Origin: Lutraria lutraria
Taxonomy: Eukaryota; Mollusca; Bivalvia; Venerida; Mactridae
DNA: 64,000 bases
Reading direction: 5' to 3'
Assembly (NCBI GenBank): GCA_964023205.1
Contig: OZ026840.1
Location: 14,364,454 to 14,428,453 of the forward strand
The notes under the pieces: generated by a model
The model's input: only the letters and a program-made list of their open reading frames with translations
The model's database searches: none
What the model was told of the DNA's origin: nothing
Position numbers and translations under genes: made by a program
Part shown: piece by piece, positions 11,901 through 23,431 of the stretch
Layout of the letters: each line of letters opens with the position of its first letter
Position numbering within the stretch: the first letter of the stretch is position 1

Positions 11901-14900
11901 ATCCATTTTGTTAATCTTAATCTTAGACTAACAAACCTTGATTTGTGCCTGTCTGGTTCCATCGTAGAGGAAGTGTAATTCTTCTACAGACCTCAGTCCA
12001 TGGTGTCAAACCTTGGGTCCAGGGGCAAATGTTCTTGGTGACAATTTGATTTATTATATAATAAGTCTTCCACTGCTGATTCATGTGGAGAAGTTGGCAG
12101 TCACCTGCGGGGAATAAGGTCAGGACTGGCACAGAATCCATAAACACTCTTAAAGTTAACTGCCAATTAACTGTTTTAAAACTGAAATACTATTGAAAGT
12201 CACAAATGATAATTTCTTTATCTAGTTCAGTTTAGTTTGCTTATATGAGGGAGTATCATAATTGCAAAAGTTAAAATATATGCCCCTGTTAAACTTATTT
12301 GAACCCTCTAGTATATATCTCTCTAATACAACATTCACTTTATTTTAGTATGTATCTCTGTATGATAAAAAACATGATAAACAGTTCAAGTACCAGCACA
12401 TCCATACTTGTATCTACATAAAAGGGACAAACTTACCATAAATTTGTGTTTATTATTTTATGATATATCAGGAGTGATGATATGAAAAAGGTTCATTATG
12501 AAGTAGAATCAGTTTTCCATATTTTTCGAGCTTTGTATTATATTTTTATCTATAACAGTCAAACCTCTGCTAGTGGCCACCTCCGAATAATGGCCACCCT
12601 GTGAATAAAGGCCACATTTCATCTTTCCCTAGGGTGACCTTTATTCACAGGTTTGACTATGTAATATTGTCAAATTTCAGTTATCCCGTCATTGAGGCAG
12701 TGATAGTCGGTATCAAAGTCATAAAAATTGTAATTATTCATATTGAATTGATTTTCTTTAAAATGAATTAAGCTTCCAAATAAATGTTTAGTGAAAAATG
12801 ATATGAATTGCAAAAAAAACAAACATATTTCATCAAAATAAACATGGATTTTTTAGTTTATTTATTTGTTTAAAATAGATCGAGAACTGACAGAAGAAAT
12901 GTCAAACCAGGACAGTGAGTCTAGTGATACAGAAAGTGACGACAGTGAAACAGGTAGAGAGAAAACTAACAACCGAAGAAATAAAAGATTACAAAATGAA
13001 AATGGTTCCACAGAAAAGAAGGAATCCATATTCACGTCATTTCTCGGTTCCCTGTTCGAGAATCATCCATTCTTGAAAAGTATCGACGGACGAGCTGCGA
13101 CGGTTCATAACTTCATGCGCGGGCTATCATTGTATAAAGCATATCCATTCTCACCTTTCACGTCATTGGACGATAGAAGTCGGGAAGTGGAAGATAAATT
13201 ACAAGGTAAAGAATTATCTCCCTTCATACAGAAATTACTTTCCAACCCCTTCAATTTTTAATAGTGATTTAATATTTCTACTTATTTAACAAGTTATAAC
13301 TCAATCTAACTACAACCAGAGAATAATCCTCATTAATTAGCAGTAAGGCCCATGCAAGCTCCCAGGGACCAGCCACATTATTCTCCAGGGATCAGCCAAA
13401 TTATTTTTACTGCTAATTATATGTACTAATATAGACTGGATAGCCACAAGTGTTGTCCTGTATGAATAAAATTAAGCATAGAAGAGCAGCAACAACAACA
13501 ACGATGATGACAGATTACACTTGTACATGTTTATTCATGTTACAGTTTTATTTTAATCAAGAACAGTTGAATCTAAAATATTCAAGATTTTAAACTTTAT
13601 GTTTGTAGCCTCCAGTTATTTTAGTAAAAAATTGAAAGGAATATCACCACAAAAGAAGACAGCCCCTGTTGAAGATTTTGGTAAGCTGTGTACTTAATTT
13701 TATCCTTGGAATTAAACCCATATATATCAATAATAATGCTTATATTCACAATGTCCAACTTCCCAGTCACGTGCTGATCAACACAGAGTTCTCAAAAAGT
13801 TTGTGGCCAACAGGCACAAAAGCTAGCCTAACAGGCCTGCTAGGGGGGCCCAGGCATTTTCTTACAATATTTTATAAACTTTTAAGATTCCTAACCAGCC
13901 CAAACATATTTCTAAGCGGCTAAATTGGCCTGCAGCCTGCATGCTGTTATTGAGAACCCTGCAACAGCTGAATGGTGACCGACTGTTTAGAAAATGATTT
14001 ATCAGAATGCTATAATCAGAATATGTGACAAACATTCAAAGACAAGGTAAGATATTTGATCTAGGAGACCATTGTCAAGTTCTATAACCTCAGAGCCAGG
14101 TAGTTTGTGAATATAAGCATTTTTTTGGAGATTGAATGATTTATTATATGCTTGTATTATATACCTCCTAATTTTTGCTTTATATAGTTTTGCTTGTATC
14201 ATATTGCTTATTTTATTTTAGCTAAGGCTATCCATGAAAAAATATTTTGTTTGGAGTTACTCTACCTATACTCACCAAAAATAGCCCTTCCAAACATTTT
14301 TTTTGACTCATGGTTGGGTAAAAGTTTTTTTTTTTCAATATTTAAATAGCATTATGACAGGTATTTTGGGTTCTATGTAAAAAATGGTAAAAAATAATAT
14401 TTCCTACCTATCTACCTACTCACTGAAAATTATCTGGGTAGGGTTACTCCAACAAACAAATATTTTTTGGATGGCCTACCAAGCACCTGAGCTGCAAACT
14501 CCATAAAGCTAGCTTTGGTAAATTCCAAGTCTTATTTTTTGAAGGACTTATAATTGCAGAATAAAAACAAAAAACTGATAAAAATAACATTATGGTAAAG
14601 ATTTTACTCGGTCCAGTTCGAGTAGCTGCAGCTCAGGAATTTGGAAACAAACCTATTTTTGACAAGCCTTTATGTCGTTGGCTGGACAACTTTGCATTTT
14701 AAGTGCATATTAATTTATTACGTGCTTCTTGCCATATTTATGCATTTCATATCAACTGTTTATATATACAAAGTCTTCCGTAAATACTAAAAATAACAAT
14801 TTTCAAAAGGTTATTGCATTAGAACTTGTAATATATATCCTTAAGTATATCCCAAATTAGAAATGATGAACAGTTTAGCTAAGAAACGCCCATACATTAG

Positions 14901-17900
14901 GCTTAATTTTGAGAGCATACAAATAAATGTTGCCTGGAGCAAAGTGTAGGAGTTACAATATTATTGCTTCTTAAAACTTCAAAGATGCGTCTCAATGTAC
15001 AATGCCATAAAGTTTTATACCGATTTTCAAAAAATCTCATAAAATAACACAACAGGATTCATAAATAGGATATCTTCTACAAAACGTGACACAACCCATG
15101 CACCCTTAGTTCAATCAATGGTTTTATGTCCTGCCAAGTTACTTAAGCTCAATGTCAATGAAAAACTTTGTTTATTTAAACCACTGTCACGTACATCAAT
15201 CGGAACAAACCAGAGTAGAAACTGGAGTTTCATGTAGTTCAGAATTTCAATTAAATTTTTTAGAACCTGTCCCACAATGCAGTAGATTTTTAGAACCTGT
15301 CCCACAATGCAGTAGAGCACAGGAAGTCTTGCTCCAGCAGAGGCTTGCTAGAATCAGGCTCCCAAGTGATGGAGCTTCTGGAGGTATTATTGTTGTACAA
15401 ATGTACAACACTGATCAGTGTTTTAGTACCATCTTTAAACATGTAGTAACATATAATAACATTCTCTCAGTTGACTTTCTACATTTTTTTAGTGTGTGCC
15501 GTGTTTAATTGAACATTGAAATGACACTTTGTTACTATATAATACTGTAGTCAGTAGACATGATGTATTTTTTCCAACATACTCACAAATGTACCATTAT
15601 TTCCAATTCTTACAAATCTATGCATTTCGATTGGTCAATGGATGGAGTTTACACTTCGATAAACTCCTTTTCAATCGGAAACCTTTTGTTTCTGTACATC
15701 GTCAACGGACTACTTTTACCAGCTAAAGAGTTATTTAATGTATTATGAGGTCTGAGGGAGTTAACACATCGATAAACGACCAGAAATGAAAGTTTAATCC
15801 TATATTATTCCCTTTTATAAGATGTGTAAATTTCGAAATGGCACTTAAAAAAGGGATTCTGCTAAGATAGGATACATGTAGAGTAAATTTGATGTGGACG
15901 ACAAAAAATATATATAGTACCATGTACATTGTAAAATAAAAATCATTCAATTTCACTGACTTATAAAATTTGTCACAATATAGTATTACTTAATAATGTA
16001 CAGGCACCAATGTACAATATAGTCCGCTACATTAGTTTAAAGTAAAATTTTAGTACCTTACATTACAGCTAGATCTGTTGTGTTCTTCAAATAAACATTA
16101 ATTGCATGAGTATGTTAATTAGAATACAATCATGAACTTATATATTGCATGATGTCTAAATGTGTATTTGGGGCACTTAATATGTCCTCACTTTCTATTC
16201 AACATCAGACTAGCAGATTTCTCAAGTTTAACATCTTACATTCAGAATTCATATCAACTTTTTCTAAAACTATAAACTCACAGAAATTCAAAATTTAATT
16301 TACTTGAAGTAAAACTGTTTGCTCTGTAAACAATCTTTTTTACCTTTGTATGAATAAATCTTAAGCTTGAGTTTTATGTACAGTACCTTTATGCTTGCAT
16401 GTATAAACATGATTAACTTTAATTGTCTTGTTACTTGGAAACCCTTTGATGCATGCTAAACTTACTATATTCTAACGTCTGATATTAATCCTTAATTAAC
16501 TCATGAGCTTGCTATTTCACCCTCTACCTTATCTGCATGATACCACCTTTTAACACCTGAAATATTTTATCCCTTTTTTTCCCCAAATAAAATGTATTCA
16601 TTTTGTGTCTCTCATATTTCTGTGGCCTTTCTTCCAGTCTAGTCTTTATTATTGACTGTAATGCATGAAGTCTTGATTGCGCAACTTTTAATTAGACACA
16701 TGATATACAGACATAGAGTAAATTATAGAAATGCTGAGATACTGGCTTAAATAATTGACATTTGATATCGCAAAACAACCAAAGAATAAGCATAGAATTA
16801 AGATCTATCATTCATTGTTCAAAATTTGTATTTCACAAAGTTTGTAAGAAATATTAAGCCAGCAGAAAACTGACAACTGTTGAAAAAAGCTGTAAATTTT
16901 AAAAATATCTTTTATGTCCAATTGCTGCAATTATTATCTTGATATTAATAATTATCATAATGAGATGAGTAGTAGGATAATTAATTATCAATCATTATCA
17001 AAAGGGTACAATTTTAGTCTGTTTTTTGTTATACTGTGTATGTTTGATATAGTACAATTTTTTCAAACCGTCAAAGCTGAATAATTATACGGTGGTTAAA
17101 TGCGATTATTTTTAGCTTCGTACCACAGTCGACAGTTTTCGTTATGGAATATCCCATTCCGCAAGTTTATATAATATTCATTTTGTAGCGCTTAGTTGAA
17201 TACATAATTATACAGTATGTAAAGAAAATACTCATGTAACTTTCGAAAGTAATCGAATCTCACTGAAGCTAAAAATAAATGCAAGCATTGACCATGAAAT
17301 TATGCATGAATAAGATTACAGAATTTTATCTGATGATTATTGTTTTACAGGTACTGATCAGTTTGATGGTATATTTGAAATGTACCCGACATCGATCAAG
17401 AAGTTGTATGTGGTGGACGGCGGTCTCTCATTCAATTCTCCGTATCCATTACTTCTCCGTCCACAACGTGCTGTAGATCTCATTTTATCCTTTGACTTCA
17501 GTGCCCGTGGTACTGACACCACTCCACCATTCAAGGTAATTGTTGGTACATTTTACAAATTGAGATATCACATATGTTGTAAACATTATCATTCACTGAA
17601 ATTTCATGTAAGACTTTAATAGTTTGAACACCACTTTTCAAGTAGATTGTTAACTTAATTCTATTCTTACTTATCTCTATCAAATGATTTGGTTTTTACT
17701 AAGTGCAATATGTTAATCATATTATCAACTTGTAATTTTTGCAATCAAATCAGATTCTTCCTCATATCGTGTTCATCTTACAAGCATTATAATTAATATC
17801 TAATTGGTATAAATTTCATAGTTGTCCTTGTTAATCTAGATATATTAAACATGAAAACAAGTTGTCACTCAAGTAGACATATAGATAGATAGATTTAATT

Positions 17901-19947
17901 ATAGTGACATGTGTGCTTACAATGAATACAAACAGCATTAATAAACACAACACACCTGCCACACTAGGCCTATAAGTCAGTTTTGAAAACCAACATTCAT
18001 AACAGAATATTAAAGCATAAATTACAAAAAAATGAACATAATATAACGTACAGCTTGCCTAGTCAGTTAAACAAAGAAAATAGCATAACGTATTTAAATT
18101 TAATTAATTTTTTTTTATTAATACGAAAATCTTTTTTTTTAAGTAATTTTAAACAGTAGCTAATGATATGACGAGTTTGTAAATACAAGGGACATCTCAA
18201 AAGTGAGCATGTGCAAATAAACCACATTTTATACAGTAGGGCGTTTTAAGTTTTGTTCAGTATATCAACATACACAGTCATGTATGAGCATGTTAAAATT
18301 TGTTTAAAAAAAAAGAATTTTTTTCCTCGTCACTAATACATATTTATCTATGCTATGTTAAAAATATATTTTTATCATTACAAACAGGAGTTGATGTTAG
18401 CAATGAAATGGGCGAGACTGAATGATGTCCCCTTCCCAGAAATAGACCCCACAGTGGTAGACAGAGAGGGACTAAAAGAATGCTACGTATTTGAGAACCC
18501 TAATGACCCCAGATGCCCAATTGTGATGCATTTTGTGCTCGTTAATATCACATTCCGTGACTTCAAAAAGCCTGGTAAGTGTAGCCGTGAAGACTTATTT
18601 CACAGTTACTGGACAGCCTTAATTTTTGGTGTCAACCCTTAAGTTCTTACAACAAATTCCAAAGTACATAAATATTGGGGATGGATTGTACCTGCAAAGC
18701 ATGAAAGGCTTGTTATGAAAAAATAGGACAGAATTGTAGCAGTATTGTAGTATATGTATTTATAAATCGGCTGTAATATTTACAGCCTGATTAGCTCAGT
18801 GCATAGAGCATCTGAATTGAAAACAGGAGGTTGCAGGTTTGAGCCAAGCATCGGGTACATTATTTTCTCCTATTACAGAGTAAGAAAGTTTCACTGCAAA
18901 TCTACCCATTTTGTTCTTGGTTAAGTAATTGTCAACATGATTCGACCCCAATTATTTTCGTACTTAGGAAATTTTCTGTTACAAACTTTAGGGGCAGCAC
19001 CAAAAAAGGGGTCAGTCAGCCTTGTGTAAAATTGTGAACAATGTAAGATCTCCAAGTTCAGATCACAATTTCGTTCTCAATAAATTCCGGATGAAAATGT
19101 TTTACTGTTTAATGTTTAAATACATATTCAGATATATTACGCCAACAGAAAAAGCCATGAATAGTATAACTATTCTGGTTTTTTTTACAACAAACAAGGT
19201 ATATGAGATTTGAGCTTCAAGTTTTATAACCTCAGACCTAGTAATGCACTCACTGACCTATCTGAGCTCAGGCAACCCTTAAAATAATGTTTGTTTGTGG
19301 TACCAGGTAAACCTAACCAGTAAATTTTCAGTAGGTAGGTAGGTAGGATTTTTTTTCCAATTTACTTTCTAATATCAAACTAAAAATACATGCCAGAATG
19401 CTATTTTTTATTTGAAAAAAAAATGTTTACCAATGAGGCAAAAAAACGTTCGGTATGGACCTTTTTGGTGAGTACTGATAAGTAACATTACCACAAACAA
19501 AATATTTCAAAGGGTGGCCCCACAATGATTGTCTGTTACTTAATTATAATTAGACAAGCTCATATAAATCATAAAATCATGTTATCTTTTTGTATTGTAG
19601 GAAGAAGGCGGAGAACTAAAGAAGAGAAAGATTACGCCGACTTTGACATATTTGACGATCCAAACAAACCATATTCAACATTTAATTTCAAATACACAAA
19701 TCAGGCATTTGATCGCCTCGCGGATCTTATGGAATTTAACACAATGCTTTGCAAGGACTTAATTCTTGAAAATATTAAAAAGTGTGTGAAAAGGGGACAG
19801 AACTGTAATGCTGCCAGACGTAAGCCAATTATGCTTAAAGACATAAAAAAATTACGCCTACAGAAATCCAAAGAAAGACAACTTGAACACTTTGTGAAAT
19901 CTGTTGATGAGGATGATGGAGATTTTCCTATTTATAAACAAGTTTAG
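2970..19947 (+). CDS. PLA2G4A-like: Cytosolic phospholipase A2 (group IV, C2-domain type), N-terminus not seen
   Basis: Calcium-dependent enzyme that releases arachidonate from membrane phospholipids. Exons read from splice sites: 2970-3116, 6939-7057, 7445-7482, 8061-8193, 9424-9560, 10094-10316, 10628-10742, 11251-11388, 11758-11859, 12879-13205, 13609-13680, 17351-17535, 18388-18574, 19601-19947 (TAG stop); all phases join, giving about 755 codons. The first two exons give the end of the C2 domain, with Ca2+-loop residues in [19 protein letters not shown] and MDANY. The catalytic domain has GSGGGFRAM (oxyanion Arg), GLSGSAW (nucleophile Ser) and VVDGG (catalytic Asp). The acidic linker exon carries YPFSPF, aligned with the MAP-kinase SP site of human cPLA2-alpha. 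Roughly the first 40 residues are missing and probably lie in exons upstream. A further in-frame exon may exist at 15,264-15,383. Confidence 0.93.
3716..4950 (+). repeat. Tandem array, ~150-bp unit in a 300-bp dimer, rich in AGGTCA
   Basis: The array sits in the first visible cPLA2 intron. The unit repeats about every 150 bases, and two alternating variants give an exact 300-bp higher-order period, seen from start points at 3,837, 4,137, 4,437 and 4,737. The stronger variant carries AAGGTCAAGGTCACACTTGG followed by AGGTCAAAGGTAA; the weaker has AGGTTA and AGTTAA at the same places. The 5' end (from ~3,716) has GTCGGTCGGTCGGTCCCGAA, which looks like the start of a mobile element. Short open frames here are repeat artefacts. 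Confidence 0.85.
4951..6440. other. cPLA2 intron, no further feature seen
   Basis: AT-rich intron sequence between the AGGTCA array and the SINE-like elements. No exon, RNA gene or clear repeat is visible. Confidence 0.5.
6480..6652 (-). repeat. tRNA-derived SINE-like element, minus orientation
   Basis: Read on the minus strand it has an A-box-like TAGTCGAGTGGTTATGG followed by a B-box-like GAGTTCAAATTCC, then an unrelated body. It lies head to head with the SINE at 6,661. Confidence 0.5.
6661..6860 (+). repeat. tRNA-derived SINE, family with GGAGGATGGGAGT tail
   Basis: A-box-like TGGTTGAGTGGATAAGG and B-box GGGTTCGAGCC are followed by a body including AGTTGCTTACGGAGGATGGG. The same body is found reversed at 29,590-29,770 and as a tail fragment at 23,218-23,275. 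It lies in the intron just before the cPLA2 exon at 6,939. Confidence 0.75.
7919..7991 (+). mobile_element. MITE family A, internally deleted copy
   Basis: Both ends of family A are present (TACAGTCTAACCTATG and TTCACAGTTTTGACTGTA, inverted to each other), but most of the interior is gone. Confidence 0.6.
9060..9240 (+). repeat. Dispersed repeat fragment in cPLA2 intron
   Basis: Contains GAGCGATTGCTCAAGAAATA, a TTTTACATGAAGGTGTATGA stretch and ATGGCCCCTTTTTGACTTA. The same blocks appear reversed at 21,440-21,700, so this is a dispersed element of unknown class. Confidence 0.55.
9815..9924 (+). mobile_element. MITE family B copy 1
   Basis: Ends TACAGTGCAACCTCTCC and GGAAAGGTTGTACTGTA are inverted to each other. 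The interior has GCTGTTGTTGCAGGGAG and CTCAAGAGAGGGC. Other copies are at 21,703-21,807 and 27,967-28,130. Confidence 0.7.
10320..10620 (+). repeat. Degenerate tandem repeat, ~45-60 bp unit
   Basis: Six or so diverged units sharing TTGATCTTATGAATATTCAG and ATTACATTGAT fill almost the whole intron between cPLA2 exons ending at 10,316 and starting at 10,628. Confidence 0.6.
10905..11000 (+). mobile_element. MITE family A fragment
   Basis: The interior of family A is recognisable (GAATAAAGGCCATTC, ATTTAGAACAAAATGACCTC, GGCCACATTATGTCTTTCCC), but both terminal inverted repeats are lost. Confidence 0.55.
11935..12175 (-). repeat. Dispersed repeat, possibly SINE-related
   Basis: Less AT-rich block with CATGTGGAGAAGTTGGCAGT, CCTGCGGGGAATAAGG and a TTAACTGCCAATTAAC end. 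It resembles the body part of tRNA-derived repeats, but no clear A and B box pair is seen. Confidence 0.35.
12556..12660 (+). mobile_element. MITE family A, short copy with both ends
   Basis: CAGTCAAACCTCTGCTAGTG at the left is mirrored by ATTCACAGGTTTGACTAT at the right. The interior has GGCCACCTCCGAATAATGGC. It lies just upstream of the cPLA2 linker exon at 12,879. Confidence 0.7.
13785..13962 (-). mobile_element. MITE family C, reversed copy
   Basis: Shares GTTTGTGGCCAACAGGC, CCTAACAGGCCTGCTAG and GGCCTGCAGCCTGC with the element at 35,310-35,487 in the opposite orientation. Ends carry inverted versions of GTTCTCAATAA. It lies in a cPLA2 intron. Confidence 0.7.
14226..14477 (+). mobile_element. 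MITE family D copy 1
   Basis: Inverted ends (GGCTATCCATGAAAAAATAT and ATATTTTTTGGATGGCC) flank TACCTACTCACTG and an AT-rich core. Relatives are at 19,271-19,519 and 33,415-33,649. Confidence 0.65.
15264..15383 (+). CDS. Candidate cPLA2 cassette exon with duplicated acceptor
   Basis: Inside the 3.7-kb intron between cPLA2 exons 13,609-13,680 and 17,351-17,535. A T-rich tract ends in TAG at 15,261-15,263 and again at 15,291-15,293, because a 30-bp unit holding the acceptor is tandemly duplicated. The donor is GAG|GTATT after 15,383. Using either acceptor gives 120 or 90 bases, both multiples of three, starting and ending in phase 1 exactly as the neighbours require, with no stop. The peptide would include EPVPQCSR (once or twice) and [19 protein letters not shown]. 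It would fall in the linker before the catalytic-Asp exon. It could be a real alternative exon or chance; RNA evidence is needed. Confidence 0.4.
15384..17350. other. cPLA2 intron, no feature seen
   Basis: AT-rich intron without recognisable exons or repeats. Short open frames here have no splice context or family resemblance. Confidence 0.5.
18783..18890 (+). repeat. tRNA-derived SINE-like element
   Basis: A-box-like TTAGCTCAGTGCATAGAGC and B-box-like GCAGGTTTGAGCC, followed by CTCCTATTACAG. Same family as 1,383-1,500. Confidence 0.6.
19271..19519 (+). mobile_element. MITE family D copy 2
   Basis: Ends GGCAACCCTTAAAATAATG and AATATTTCAAAGGGTGGCC; the interior has AATTTTCAGTAGGTAGGTAG and CCACAAACAAAATATT. 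It lies in the last cPLA2 intron, about 80 bases before the terminal exon. Confidence 0.65.
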
Positions 19948-20094
19948 TTCTAAATATTTGTTGCCATGGAAACAGAGCTTTCTTTCAATATGAATTTTAA
20001 ATTTCATGATACTATAGTCAATGTGAATGTGTTCCAGAAATTTGACCTTTTGTCAAATCATGTGTGTTTGCTTTCATCTCTTCATGGAACTTTT

Positions 20095-20325
20095 ATCAAA
20101 AGCTAGACTGGGTTAAGTTTCACTCCTATCAAAGGCTAGACTGGGTTAAGTGTCACTCCTATCAATGGCTAGACTGGGTTAAGTTTCACTCCTATCAATG
20201 GCTAGACTGGGTTAAGTTTCACTCCTAGCAATGGCTAGACTGGGATAAGTTTCACTCCTACAAATTGCTATACTGGGTTAAGTTTAACTCCCATCAATAG
20301 CTAGACTGAGTTAAGTTTGTACAAA
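20095..20325 (+). repeat. 33-bp minisatellite, ~7 units, in cPLA2 3' region
   Basis: Seven units with the core GCTAGACTGGGTTAAGTTTC repeat every 33 bases, starting about 150 bases after the cPLA2 stop codon. The first four or five units are nearly identical and later ones decay. If the 3' UTR extends this far, the repeat is transcribed. Confidence 0.85.
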
Positions 20326-21440
20326 GGGTCAAATTTACTGTTACAATAGTAGGAAATTTTGCTGCCTCCATAAATCATAAAAAGCCAAGGGTCGTAATTG
20401 ACCCTCAACTTTTGATGTCCAATGAATACCCTTATACACTGAACTGCCACGTGTAACTTTATGAGTATTCTAAAGTAGGGGCCAGGTCAAATTTATAGAG
20501 AAATGTGAGTTCTATATAAATATCAAATACCTGTGTTCACCATTGTTATTGATTAATATTATATATACATGAGATTAATATATAAATTTTGAACTACATT
20601 TTTTATTTATTTCATAATTTAATATTTGCATTTATGTGTAAAAACATCAGTATGTGAATTCTATCATTTCATCTTATATGTATTTATCAAACATAGCCAT
20701 TTAAAGTCCCATTAGCTTTTTGGATGTTAAAATTGAAGTAGGTCTTATTTTATTTCTGAAATTTTCTTTTTTAATCACGAGGTACATATAAAAATGTAGC
20801 ACAGCATTTTTTTCAATGATATTGCAAAAAATAAGAAAAAAGCATCTGACAACATTTTTACAAGATGTGATTTTGTTCTGTATTACTAATTTCAAAAGCT
20901 AATGGACGTTTAATGATCTTAGACTTGATGTTTTGCCTAGATTAATGATTGAGATCATTGAAGATTGTACCATGAATCATTTTCATCAATTTCATGTCAA
21001 AACATGGAACAAAATTTTAACACGTAAAACATGACATTTTCTATGTCAAAACTATGTTAAAACTCATGTGAATCAATTTCTCATGTAATTAATAAGAAAG
21101 CCAAGAATCAAACCTAACATACCATTACAAAGACATCATGTTTATTTTGATTATTTATTATATAAAATTACAGGACATACTTGTCTGTAAACAAAAGCAG
21201 GTAAAAATTATACAAAACAAAATAAAAAACATTTAATTGTTTATAGTGTTAAGTTTTTCTCAACATTGGGGATGACAAAAGAACCAAAAATCAACAAGAG
21301 ATGTACAATCCTGTGTGTATATAAAGCTCACATAGAGTAGGGGAAAAACATGAAATTGCAAATCTAACAAGTGACATGGCTAACCTATTCCTCCCCCCTC
21401 CTCTTCTGCTGACTTTCCAAGAAAATTACGAAACTAGAAA
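20326..21440. other. Convergent intergenic region / cPLA2 3' UTR
   Basis: AT-rich sequence between tail-to-tail genes. No clear poly(A) signal close to the cPLA2 stop; an AAAATAAA lies near 21,218. No coding sequence seen. Confidence 0.4.
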
Positions 21441-22060
21441 TATGTCCAGAGAGACACGATTGCCCCCCCCCAATGAGAGCTAAGTCAAAAAGGGGCCATA
21501 ACTCCAGTGGAAGTGTTTGGATTTTCATGGAAATCAAACTTGACCTGTATTTTATTATTATACAACTTCATGTAAAATATGAAACCAATACATGAAATAT
21601 TTCCCAAGTTATCGCTTGGAAGTGTAATATAGGACTGATATGGATGTACTGTTATGTTAATGAAAGGGAAGTAATTAAAAGTAATTCCCAGTGTCAAGTA
21701 AATACAGTGCAACCTCTCCAAAAGAATACTTCTGAGGGAAAATCAAGCTGTTGTTGAAGGGAGGTTGTTTCTCAAGAGAGGGCCATTCTAGAGAGGTTGC
21801 ACTGTATATATAATAATAAAATTATTAAACAGTTACTATCTTTTCATTAAAGTCAAACTTCCAGTAAATTTCTTCAAATGATTGATGATTTAAACTTCAT
21901 ACAAACTTTAAAAGCAGAATAAAAAAGACTAATGGCTTGGAGAGATTCTCTGTACATTTTTTCAATGGAAGGACTAATGCATGCACAAACAAACACACAG
22001 ACGCGGAGACCATTAACATAGCCCCCTTTGTCTTTTCAGTAGGAGGCGGGGATACAATAA
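21440..22060 (-). repeat. Dispersed repeat with a nested MITE
   Basis: Minus-strand copy of the 9,060-9,240 repeat (GGGGCCATAACTCC, TACAACTTCATGTAAAATAT, TTCCCAAGTTATCGCTTGG), continuing past a MITE inserted at 21,703-21,807 to ACACACAGACGCGGAGACC and GCCCCCTTTGTCTTTTCAGT. The join implies the MITE inserted into an older element. Confidence 0.5.
21703..21807 (+). mobile_element. MITE family B copy 2, nested
   Basis: Ends TACAGTGCAACCTCTCC and GAGAGGTTGCACTGTA are near-perfect inverted repeats, so this is the best-kept copy of the family. Confidence 0.75.
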
Positions 22061-23217
22061 AAAAAAAACAATAACATAATATATTTTACAGGGCTTTCAT
22101 TAATTGATTTAGGCATTAAAATGATACCAATTTGATTGCTATTCGAGACCCTTCAGTTCCAGGGCATGCCCCTTTAAGTTTATAGCTAGATTATTGTCGT
22201 AAAAATTAACTGTAGGACATTTATCAACACATTTATAGAGAAGAAACATAACAATACTGGTAGTATGACACATACAAACATGTACAATGTAACATTAAAC
22301 TAAATCACATACATACAAATCCAATTTAACATTCAATGATTTTATTGCACTGGATAACATGAACACAAGAGTAAAACATCAATGAATATCAATTGATTTC
22401 ACATACATGATATGACAGATCAAAGTGATGAAGAGAAGAACAGAAGAGAACAGAACAGAACAAAGCATGGTAGAAAATTTATAAGATTAGCACAGAGTCC
22501 ATGTCAGATAAAAAAGTAATCAAATACAATCATATTTTAATGGACATCTAGCAAAAAGGATTAGATGGTGACAAAATACCAAAAATAAGAGTGGAGATGA
22601 GCATATATCAGCATCATTGACCTGAAGATGTATTAAAACATCATTCAGCTCTTTCTTTTCAACAATAATACTTCAAGAAATGAATTTAGATTAGAGCTTC
22701 AGAGACTGTTCTCAAGTTTTATAACCTCGGTACCAGGTCATCCGAATACTGAGACATTTTACTATGAAAGACCAATGGTTTAAAACCAAAAGAACACAAT
22801 GTAACTAATTTTATTCTCTTTATGGCAGTAACTTCCTTCGGTTGTTTTCATGGTATTTCTAAACAAGTGAGACTGTACATACAACAATACAGTACTTTTT
22901 AACCAGTGATTATCTTTCCTTCTTTAGACGGGTCTGGTAAATAGACCCTTCCCAATAGCATTTAGGCTTTTCCCAAATCTGAATTGAGACATTCCCAATA
23001 AACATTTAAAAAAAAGAATTTCAAAATCAGACACAAAATGACAAAATTATGATGATTTTTTACAAGACATATAGTATACTAGTGCAAAGAAACCTGAGAA
23101 CGTGATTGGCATTGTCTATTGATAAAATTTCCCATTAACCTGGTTGTCTCAACTCCAAAATTGAACCCATTCCCAAAGAGATGAAAATTATCACTTGTTA
23201 ACACAACCATGCTTTAT

Positions 23218-23275
23218 GTGAGAAAGTATGCAGTTGCTTACAGAGGATGGGAGTCTAGTACTGGTTCTTCCCAGA
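23218..23275 (+). repeat. SINE tail fragment
   Basis: TGTGAGAAAGTATGCAGTTG and GAGGATGGGAGTCTAGTAC match the 3' body of the SINE at 6,661-6,860. The tRNA-like head is absent. Confidence 0.6.
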
Positions 23276-23431
23276 AACAATGGTAAGATGAACTGTCCGC
23301 CTCATATGAATCTGACTGTGGAAAAAGGGCGTAAAACTCAAATGAACAAACAAACACAACAAATGTAACATATATAAAAGGCACAAACTTTGGCAACCTT
23401 ATATTTAAATATCTAAAACACTCAAGATCCA

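Noticed and set aside
17279..17476. Alternative-frame open reading over the cPLA2 exon 17,351-17,535
   Set aside because: The other frame carries the conserved VVDGG and FDFSAR segments; this is a shadow.
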